Shown in pieces: positions 43,851-50,553 of a stretch of DNA of 64,000 nucleotides (position 1 is its first letter; every line of letters starts with the position of its first letter). Both the position numbers and the translations under genes were made by a program. This DNA is from Atopobium fossor DSM 15642 (GTDB taxonomy: Bacteria; Actinomycetota; Coriobacteriia; Coriobacteriales; Atopobiaceae): NCBI RefSeq assembly GCF_000483125.1, contig NZ_AXXR01000003.1:124001-188000 (forward strand), in the 5' to 3' direction. A model generated the notes under the pieces. That model ran no database searches, had not been told where the DNA came from, and worked only from the letters and a program-made list of their open reading frames with translations.

Positions 43851-44762
43851 ATGGATCCCATTCGTGAAGGCATGAGCGGAGCTGCCGTGGAAGATATCCA
43901 GGAACGCCTGGTTAATCTTGGCTACAGCATCGATGATGCCGAGCGCAGTAATGCAACGTTTGGCAGCTCCACTGCCACAGCAGTAACACGTTTTCGTTTG
44001 GACCATGAGCTTTCACTCTCCAGTGAGGTGGATGCTGCATGCTGGGCAGAGCTAGTAGATGAAAGCTGGGAGTTTGGTGAGCGGACCTTGTATTTACGCC
44101 TCCCCAATTTTCATGGTCGCGATATTAAAATTTTGCAAGAACGCCTCAATGTACTAGGTTTTTCCTGTGGTAAGCCTGATAGCTACTACGGTGTTCATAC
44201 AGAGGCAGCCGTCAAACAATTCCAAGAAAATATTGGTCTTTTGGCTGATGGTATGGCTTTTTCGGACACCTTTGATGCTATAAACCGTCTGCATCATGTA
44301 TGGAGTGGCAAGCCCGCGGCTGGACCTCATCCTCAAATGGGTATGGGCTTTGCACGTGCAGCATCAGTTCTAGAACATGCTCACCTAGCTTTTAGCGCTG
44401 CGGACCCCATCTCGCGCAATGTTGCTGGTCGTCTGTGGAATTTAGCTCAAGCAACCGTAACCGATGCAGATATTGAACTTATCGATTCAGTGGACGAGAA
44501 TACCCCTCTTACCAAAACAGTATTTTTGCTCTCGCCCAGTTCGCTTCCCTACAACACCAACATTCCCAACGTTGAAGTAGACGACTTAGAAACACTTCCG
44601 CGCCGCATCCGCACTGCATGCGAAAGCTCTCGTTCTTCTCATCCTTTGGTGCGTCTTGAGTTGCCTATTGGTGCAGAATATGACGGAACGTTCTCTGCTT
44701 CTGATGCACAAACGTTGGCAGTTATGTTACTTGATGCAATTTGCGAAGCATTTTCTAATTAG
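43851..44762 (+). CDS. Protein with two peptidoglycan-binding (PGBD) domains
   Basis: A 303-residue protein. Two PG_binding_1 repeats cover about 5-70 (MSGAAVEDIQERLVNLGY) and 80-150 (GRDIKILQERLNVLGFSCG). The C-terminal half (AGRLWNLAQATVTDADIEL) resembles no family I can name. It has no signal peptide or membrane helix, odd for a wall-binding protein, so it may act inside the cell or leave by another route. AGGAGG precedes ATG 43851. It is followed by tRNA-Gln. Confidence 0.8.
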   Translation: MDPIREGMSGAAVEDIQERLVNLGYSIDDAERSNATFGSSTATAVTRFRLDHELSLSSEVDAACWAELVDESWEFGERTLYLRLPNFHGRDIKILQERLNVLGFSCGKPDSYYGVHTEAAVKQFQENIGLLADGMAFSDTFDAINRLHHVWSGKPAAGPHPQMGMGFARAASVLEHAHLAFSAADPISRNVAGRLWNLAQATVTDADIELIDSVDENTPLTKTVFLLSPSSLPYNTNIPNVEVDDLETLPRRIRTACESSRSSHPLVRLELPIGAEYDGTFSASDAQTLAVMLLDAICEAFSN

Positions 44763-44807
44763 TAGTAGCAAAAACCACTACTTGTCGTATACACTAGTAA
44801 AGCGCAC

Positions 44808-44882
44808 TGGGGCATCGTCCAATGGTTAAGACACGGGTTTTTGGTGCCTGTAATGGGGGTTCGACTCCCTCTGCCCCAGCCA
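44808..44882 (+). tRNA. tRNA-Gln (TTG)
   Basis: A 75-base cloverleaf with encoded CCA. The acceptor stem is TGGGGCA/TGCCCCA, the D arm TCGTCCAATGGTTAAGACA, the anticodon loop TTTTGGTG (anticodon TTG) and the T arm GGGTTCGACTCCC. Confidence 0.95.
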
Positions 44883-44925
44883 GTCGCTTTTTGACGGCTT
44901 AATCTTTTTTCTTGGAGGCATACTA

Positions 44926-46335
44926 ATGCCACTCACCGCGATAGTCCTCGCAGCTGGCGAGGGTACGCGCATGAAGTCCCGTCATCCTAAAGTTATGCAC
45001 AAATTACTTGACCGTCCTCTTGTTGGCTGGACGGTTGACTGCGCACGTCGTGCTGGTTGCAGCCGCATTATTGTGGTTGTAGGTCATGGCGCACAAGAAG
45101 TGCGCGACTATTTGAGCACCTTTGATGATGTGGAATTTGTCGAGCAACCCCAACAACTTGGCACCGGTCATGCCGTACGCTGTGTTTTTGACACTTTGTT
45201 TGCTGATGCACCCGTCAACACCATCAATGATCGATTTGTTGTGTTGTATGGAGATAGCCCTCTGATGCGTCCTCAAACCATTTCTTGGCTTACGGACAAA
45301 TCCACTGCGCGCAATGACGCCTGCACCATTCTTACTATGACGCCTCCCAGCCCAACGGGATATGGTCGCATCGTGTTTGAAGGCGGTCAGGTTAAAGCCA
45401 TTATCGAGCATAAAGATTGTACCCCTGCTCAGCAAGAAGAGCTGCGCGAATGCAACTCTGGTATGTATTGCTTTGAGGGTAGTTCCCTTGCACAGGGTAT
45501 TGCCCAACTCTCCAATAACAATGCGCAGGGCGAGTACTATCTGACTGACATGATAGCCTGGCTCAACAAGCACGGCAGCAACGTTTCTGCCGTTCACTGT
45601 GAAGAATACACTGAGCTTTTGGGTGTAAATTCCCGCGTGCAACTTGCAAGCGCCAGCAAAATCATGCAACAGCGCATTAACCAACAGCATATGGAAAATG
45701 GCGTTACCATGCTGGATCCCACAAGCGTATGGATTGGTCCTGAGGTAACCATTGGCCAGGATACAGAGATTTTGCCCAACACCCTGCTCTTTGGTCACAC
45801 CAGTGTTGGCACAAACTGCGTATTAGGTCCTAGCACTCGTCTTACCAATGCTACCGTAGGTAACAATTGCACAGTGGACGAGACCATCATAGTAGACTCA
45901 TCCATAGACAATAACGTGAGCTGTGGTCCTCGTGCCTACTTACGTGGCGGTACACACTTCAAAGATGGTGCTAAGGCTGGCACACACGTTGAACTTAAAA
46001 ATACTGTTGTTGGAGAAGGCTCCAAAGTTCCTCATCTGTCTTACCTGGGGGACACCACCATGGGCAGCGGCGTAAACATTGGTGGCGGCTCCATTACATG
46101 CAATTATGATGGCGTTCACAAAAATAAGACCACAATTGGCAACAACGCTTTTGTAGGCTCGGATACTATGATGGTAGCTCCCGTAACCATTGGAGAAGGC
46201 GCTGTTACGGGTGCAAGTTCTTGCATTTACGAGGATGTCCCCGCAGGAGCGCTTGGCATTGAGCGTTCCCGTCAGGTCATAAAGGAAGGCTTTGCAACCG
46301 CAAGGCAGCAGCGACTCGAGAAAGGCAACAAGTAA
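44926..46335 (+). CDS. glmU: Bifunctional UDP-N-acetylglucosamine pyrophosphorylase / glucosamine-1-phosphate acetyltransferase
   Basis: A 469-residue enzyme making UDP-GlcNAc for peptidoglycan. The N-terminal uridyltransferase has LAAGEGTRMKSRHPKVMHKL and YGDSPLM. The C-terminal half is a left-handed beta helix of hexapeptide repeats (VGNNCTVDETIIVDSS, SYLGDTTMGSGVNIGGGSIT) with the acetyltransferase residues. Ribosome site GGAGG precedes ATG 44926. Its stop overlaps the start of prs (TAATG), giving the classical glmU-prs-pth order. Confidence 0.96.
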   Translation: MPLTAIVLAAGEGTRMKSRHPKVMHKLLDRPLVGWTVDCARRAGCSRIIVVVGHGAQEVRDYLSTFDDVEFVEQPQQLGTGHAVRCVFDTLFADAPVNTINDRFVVLYGDSPLMRPQTISWLTDKSTARNDACTILTMTPPSPTGYGRIVFEGGQVKAIIEHKDCTPAQQEELRECNSGMYCFEGSSLAQGIAQLSNNNAQGEYYLTDMIAWLNKHGSNVSAVHCEEYTELLGVNSRVQLASASKIMQQRINQQHMENGVTMLDPTSVWIGPEVTIGQDTEILPNTLLFGHTSVGTNCVLGPSTRLTNATVGNNCTVDETIIVDSSIDNNVSCGPRAYLRGGTHFKDGAKAGTHVELKNTVVGEGSKVPHLSYLGDTTMGSGVNIGGGSITCNYDGVHKNKTTIGNNAFVGSDTMMVAPVTIGEGAVTGASSCIYEDVPAGALGIERSRQVIKEGFATARQQRLEKGNK

Positions 46336-47330
46336 TGTACGAAACTCTGTGCCAGCCCCTTAACGTGGAGAAACAAATTAGGCTCTACACTGGTACCGGC
46401 AATCCCCTGCTTGCCCAGCGCATTGCAAATGTTCTGCACCTTGAGCTGTCAGGTCTTAAGATCGAGAAGTTCGCCAATGGCGAAATTTACGCTCGCTTTG
46501 AAGAGACTGTTCGTGGCAGCGAAGTGTTTTTCGTACAGTCCATCGCAGGCACTAATGTAAATGATCTGCTTATGGAGACTCTTATTGTTGCTGATGCTGC
46601 ACATCGCGCGTCTGCCAGCAACTTCACTGCTGTTATTCCTCACTATGGTTATGCACGCCAAGACCGTAAAGCCGCAAGTCGCGAGCCCATTACCGCTCGT
46701 CTTGTAGCAAACTTGCTTGAAGCTGCTGGTATTGACCGCGTAATTACTCTTGATTTGCACTCTGGTCAGATTCAGGGCTTCTTTGACATTCCCGTAACTC
46801 ATCTTACTGCCCTCTATCAGTTTGGTGACTACTTTAAGACCAAGGGATTTGACCTGAACAACACCGTTATTGTGTCCCCTGACATGGGCCGCGCAAAGGT
46901 AGCCAAAAAACTATCCGATTATCTGGGTTGTGAGGTTGCCATTGCTCATAAGAGCCGCCCCAAGCACAACGCTGCAGAAGTCATGGGTATTATTGGCAAC
47001 ATAAAGGGCAAAACCTGCATCATTAATGATGACATGATTGATACTGCTGGTACGCTCTGTGGCTCCATTAGTAAGCTTAAAGAGATGGGTGCAGGCGACA
47101 TCTATGTATGCGCAACCCATGGCATTTTCTCGGGCCCCGCTATTGAGCGCCTAGAAGCAGCGCCCATTGAGGAGTGCGTTGTAACCGATGCAATCCCTTG
47201 TGCCATTGCCAACACCGAGGGTTCCAAGATTAAGTCTATTTCAGTAGCACAAGAGCTTGCAGACGCTATCTATGCTGTATACGCCGACCAAACCGTTAGC
47301 GGCGTACACGGTGGTAACTCCGAGATGTAA
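46335..47330 (+). CDS. prs: Ribose-phosphate pyrophosphokinase
   Basis: A 331-residue enzyme making PRPP from ribose 5-phosphate and ATP. It has GNPLLAQRIANVLHL, IPHYGYARQDRKAASREPIT, VSPDMGRAKVAKKLSDYL and the PRPP loop CIINDDMIDTAGTL. Length is normal for class I. It is translationally coupled to glmU; pth follows 6 bases later. Some allosteric-loop residues differ from the Bacillus enzyme, but class I is clear. Confidence 0.96.
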   Translation: MYETLCQPLNVEKQIRLYTGTGNPLLAQRIANVLHLELSGLKIEKFANGEIYARFEETVRGSEVFFVQSIAGTNVNDLLMETLIVADAAHRASASNFTAVIPHYGYARQDRKAASREPITARLVANLLEAAGIDRVITLDLHSGQIQGFFDIPVTHLTALYQFGDYFKTKGFDLNNTVIVSPDMGRAKVAKKLSDYLGCEVAIAHKSRPKHNAAEVMGIIGNIKGKTCIINDDMIDTAGTLCGSISKLKEMGAGDIYVCATHGIFSGPAIERLEAAPIEECVVTDAIPCAIANTEGSKIKSISVAQELADAIYAVYADQTVSGVHGGNSEM

Positions 47331-47336
47331 GGCATT

Positions 47337-47906
47337 ATGTCTACCTTACATGTAAAAGAAATCCGCATGATCTGCGGCTTAGGTAATCCTGAGCCGCAGT
47401 ATGCGTTTACTCGTCATAACATTGGTTTTGCCGTAGTGAACGCCCTTGCCCAAGCATATAACGTCCGATACTGGAAGGATGAGGCTGGTGCTCAAGTTGC
47501 AGAAGTCGCCAGTACTCACCAACCCATTCTTCTTATTAAACCACAAAGTTACATGAATACAAGCGGTGGTCCCCTATCTAAAGTAGCACGTGCTCATAAG
47601 ATAAAACCTACGGAAATTTTAGTTATCCACGATGAAGTAGATTTGCCAGAAGGCCAAAATCGCGTGAAGTTTGGTGGTGGTCTCAATGCGCACAACGGAT
47701 TGCGTTCCGTTGCCGATAAGCTCGGGACTAAAGATTTTGCTCGCTTGCGCATGGGAATTGGACGTCCTCCTGGAAAAATGGATGTTGCCACCTACGTGCT
47801 GCGCGATCTTAAAAATACCGCACGTGAAGAATTTCTTTTTAATGCGCAAGTAGGTGCTGAGTTGTGCCAGCAATGTATTTCTAGCGGCATAAGCACACTA
47901 CTCTAA
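47337..47906 (+). CDS. pth: Peptidyl-tRNA hydrolase (bacterial type)
   Basis: A 189-residue esterase that frees tRNA from peptidyl-tRNA. CGLGNPEPQYAFTRHNIGF contains the catalytic His and its neighbours; KPQSYMNTSGG and VIHDEVDLPEGQNRVKFGGG are also diagnostic. ATG 47337 follows AAGGCATT; a Met at 47364 is a possible alternative start nearer the family's usual N terminus. It is the third gene of the glmU-prs-pth operon. A second, unrelated hydrolase (Pth2) is encoded at 62.9 kb. Confidence 0.95.
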   Translation: MSTLHVKEIRMICGLGNPEPQYAFTRHNIGFAVVNALAQAYNVRYWKDEAGAQVAEVASTHQPILLIKPQSYMNTSGGPLSKVARAHKIKPTEILVIHDEVDLPEGQNRVKFGGGLNAHNGLRSVADKLGTKDFARLRMGIGRPPGKMDVATYVLRDLKNTAREEFLFNAQVGAELCQQCISSGISTLL

Positions 47907-47955
47907 AACTGATTACATATATTTACGTAACTTACGTAAATATATACTTTAGAGT
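47900..47955. promoter_or_regulatory. Large palindrome upstream of the NfnAB-like operon
   Basis: ATATATTTACGTAA at 47917-47930 and its exact complement at 47932-47945 surround one C. Outer arms ACTCTAAA (47900-47907) and TTTAGAGT (47948-47955) extend the symmetry. It begins at the end of pth and lies about 110 bases before the flavoprotein genes. It could be a regulator-binding site or, as RNA, a terminator for pth. Confidence 0.55.
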
Positions 47956-48001
47956 AAAATATACGGAGCTGTGCATTTTTACATAGCTTCGGAAGGAAAA
48001 T

Positions 48002-48029
48002 CGATAAACCCTTAGAGGAGGGTTTATCG
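48002..48029 (+). promoter_or_regulatory. Leader hairpin before the NfnAB-like operon
   Basis: CGATAAACCC pairs with GGGTTTATCG around an 8-base purine-rich loop (TTAGAGGA). It lies 33 bases before the start codon, between a GGAAGG-like stretch and the real ribosome site GAGAGGAG. No T tract follows, so a role in mRNA stability or translation control is more likely than termination. Confidence 0.45.
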
Positions 48030-48061
48030 CCGTATGGAGAAAGCGGAGAGGAGTACGGTTA

Positions 48062-48904
48062 ATGTATAAGATCCTCGAAAAGACGCAGTTCTCTGAGAAG
48101 GTATTTAAGTTCCGCATCGAGGCACCCGAGATGGCTAAGCATGCTCATGCTGGTCAGTTCCTGATGGTTCGTGCAAACGAGGTGGGCGAACGTGTGCCCT
48201 TTACCTTCGCAGACTGGAATGCTCAAGAGGGCTGGGTTGAATTCATCTTTATGGTGATTGGCAAGACCACACGCCTTTTATCTAGCTACGAAGCTGGCGA
48301 TGTTTTGCAAGACGTAACCGGACCTTTGGGTATGCCTACCGAGATGGGCAAAGGTCGCTATGCCGTTATTGGCGGTGGCGTTGGTTTGGCCATTGCTTAT
48401 CCCGTAGCTCGTTCTTTGGCAGCTGCTGGTAATGAAGTTCATGCAATCATGGGTGCACGTACCAAGGGACTTCTCTTGCTTGAAGACCAATTCCGTGAGA
48501 TTTTAGATGATGAGCATGTTCACATCACCACAGATGATGGTTCTTACGGCGAGCAGGGTGTTGTAACCGCTCCTTTGGAGCGCCTACTGCAGGCTGGTGC
48601 AATTGATCAGGTATTCTGCGTTGGCCCTGTTCCTATGATGAAATTCTCTACTCTCACCGCTCAGAAGTACAACACTCCTATTACCGCTTCCCTTAATCCC
48701 ATTATGGTTGACGGCACCGGTATGTGCGGTTGCTGCCGTGTAGAAATTGGTGGCGAAACCAAGTTTGCCTGCGTTGATGGTCCCGATTTTGATGCAACCA
48801 AGGTTAACTGGGACGACTTGCGCATGCGTCAGGCATCCTACCTCACCGAGGAAGGTCAATCACTCAAGGCTTATGAGGAGGCGACTTGCGCATGCCACAG
48901 GTAA
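48062..48904 (+). CDS. FAD/NAD-binding oxidoreductase subunit with [2Fe-2S] cluster (NfnA / PyrK-like)
   Basis: A 280-residue ferredoxin reductase-type flavoprotein. The FAD domain covers about 1-95 and the NAD domain has VIGGGVGLAIAYPVARSL. A C-terminal Cys cluster (GTGMCGCCRVEIGG, then FACVDGPDFD) holds a [2Fe-2S] centre. With the following gene it forms the NfnAB / sulfide-dehydrogenase-like pair, which balances NADH, NADPH and ferredoxin, sometimes by electron bifurcation. The next gene starts within its end. It has its own leader with palindrome and hairpin, suggesting specific control. Confidence 0.88.
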   Translation: MYKILEKTQFSEKVFKFRIEAPEMAKHAHAGQFLMVRANEVGERVPFTFADWNAQEGWVEFIFMVIGKTTRLLSSYEAGDVLQDVTGPLGMPTEMGKGRYAVIGGGVGLAIAYPVARSLAAAGNEVHAIMGARTKGLLLLEDQFREILDDEHVHITTDDGSYGEQGVVTAPLERLLQAGAIDQVFCVGPVPMMKFSTLTAQKYNTPITASLNPIMVDGTGMCGCCRVEIGGETKFACVDGPDFDATKVNWDDLRMRQASYLTEEGQSLKAYEEATCACHR

Positions 48905-50289
48905 ATGGAAGGTATGTGCCTAATGCTAAGGCACCCCGTGTTCCCGATAATGAAGAACCCGCAGCCGAGCGCGCAACAGATTTCCGTCCCGTTGATAAAG
49001 GCTATACCCCCGAGATGGCAATTGCTGAGGCAAATCGCTGCTTGAACTGCAAAAAGCCTTTATGCGTAGACGGCTGCCCTGTAAATATTCAGATCCCTCG
49101 CTTTATCGAGAAGATCCGTGAGGAAGACTTTGGCGGCGCTCTGGACGTTATCCGCGAAGACTCCATGCTTCCCGCAATCTGCGGTCGCGTATGCCCTCAG
49201 GAAAGCCAATGTGAGGGCAAGTGCATCCTTGGTCGCAAGGGTGATCCTGTTGCCATTGGCCAGCTAGAGCGCTTTGTTGGGGACCAGCCTGAGCTTGCTT
49301 CCGAGCCCAGCGTTGCTCCCTCTAATGGCAAAAAGGTTGCTGTCGTAGGCTCTGGTCCTTCTGGCATTACCTGCGCAGGCGAACTTGCTCGTAATGGCTT
49401 TGATGTCACTGTTTATGAGGCATTCTTTACCGGCGGTGGCGTACTTGTATACGGTATTCCTGAATTCCGTCTACCTAAGGCTGTTGTAAAGCGCGAGATT
49501 GATGCTCTGGCAGAGTTGGGCGTTAAATTTGAGTACAACGCCGTAGTAGGTCGTATTACAGACGCTTCCGAGTTGTTCGAGAAGGGCTTTGATGCCATTT
49601 ACGTTGCAACAGGCGCTGGTCTTCCCAAGTTCCTTAACGTTCCTGGTGAAAACCTGCCTAACGTATTCTTTGCCAATGAATACCTCACTCGCGTTAACCT
49701 GATGAAGGCCAACAACTTCCCCGAGTATGACACGCCTACCAAGCATGGCAAGAACGTTGTTGTATTTGGTGGCGGCAACGTGGCTATGGATGCCGTCCGT
49801 ACCGCTAAGCGTTTAGGTGCAGAGCATGCAATCATTGCCTATCGTCGTACCGAGGAAGAGATGCCTGCACGTAAGGCAGAACTTCATCATGCAAAAGCCG
49901 AGGGCGTAGAGGTTATGCCTTTGGTTTCTCCTCTAGAGTTTGTTGCTGGCGAGGATGGCGCAGTAGCTGCTGTTCGCGTGCAAAAGATGGAGCTTGGCGA
50001 GCCTGATGCAGATGGTCGTCGTCGCCCAGTGCCTATTGAGGGCGCTATTGAGGAAATTCCTTGCGACGTAGCCATCTCTGCCATTGGTACCAACGCCAAC
50101 CCCTTTGCTCCCATGATTGGCGATATGAAGCTTAATAAGTGGGGTTATATCGAGGCTGACGAAGACGGTCAAACTTCCGATAAACGCATCTGGGCTGGTG
50201 GCGACATCGTAACTGGTGCCGCAACCGTCATTTTAGCAATGGGTGCAGGCAAGACTGCTGCTGCTGCCATTACCAAAGCGTTTGCGTAA
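48892..50289 (+). CDS. NADPH-dependent glutamate synthase-like / NfnB flavoprotein
   Basis: A 465-residue protein. The N-terminal cluster domain has EANRCLNCKKPLCVDGCPVN and ICGRVCPQESQCEGKCILG for two [4Fe-4S] centres. The FAD domain has VAVVGSGPSGITCAGEL and the NADPH domain VVVFGGGNVAMDAVRTAKRL, ending GGDIVTGAATVILAMGAGK. The order matches glutamate synthase small subunits and NfnB. It overlaps the partner gene by 13 bases. ATG 48892 or TTG 48886 may be the start; AGGAGG lies before both. Whether it bifurcates electrons is inference. Confidence 0.88.
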   Translation: MPQVNGRYVPNAKAPRVPDNEEPAAERATDFRPVDKGYTPEMAIAEANRCLNCKKPLCVDGCPVNIQIPRFIEKIREEDFGGALDVIREDSMLPAICGRVCPQESQCEGKCILGRKGDPVAIGQLERFVGDQPELASEPSVAPSNGKKVAVVGSGPSGITCAGELARNGFDVTVYEAFFTGGGVLVYGIPEFRLPKAVVKREIDALAELGVKFEYNAVVGRITDASELFEKGFDAIYVATGAGLPKFLNVPGENLPNVFFANEYLTRVNLMKANNFPEYDTPTKHGKNVVVFGGGNVAMDAVRTAKRLGAEHAIIAYRRTEEEMPARKAELHHAKAEGVEVMPLVSPLEFVAGEDGAVAAVRVQKMELGEPDADGRRRPVPIEGAIEEIPCDVAISAIGTNANPFAPMIGDMKLNKWGYIEADEDGQTSDKRIWAGGDIVTGAATVILAMGAGKTAAAAITKAFA

Positions 50290-50315
50290 GAGCTACGATA
50301 TATAACACATCTATA

Positions 50316-50352
50316 AGAGAGGCTTGAAGATTAACCAAGCCTCTCTTTTTAT
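50316..50352 (+). terminator. Intrinsic terminator of the NfnAB-like operon
   Basis: AGAGAGGCTTG and CAAGCCTCTCT form an 11-bp stem followed by TTTTTATTTT. Confidence 0.93.
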
Positions 50353-50442
50353 TTTCCTAAAGGATTACCGTTCACCGTAAATAAACAAATATGTGAAGTA
50401 TACTTTTAGAAATACATACCCAGACAAATTTTCTTAACAAAA

Positions 50443-50487
50443 AACTGCCTGGTCGCTGAAGTATGGCTCACAGGCAGTTCTTTTTTT
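50443..50487. terminator. Bidirectional terminator
   Basis: AACTGCCTG (50443-50451) pairs with CAGGCAGTT (50471-50479). CTTTTTTT follows on the + strand and TTTTTTG on the minus strand. It serves the coiled-coil adhesin gene that ends at 50554 and backs up the preceding terminator. Confidence 0.88.
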
Positions 50488-50553
50488 GCTGAAGTTATCT
50501 TGTTCTCAAAACAGCTCGCTTATCCAACAGGACAATGCTGTTTCTCTACCAAC

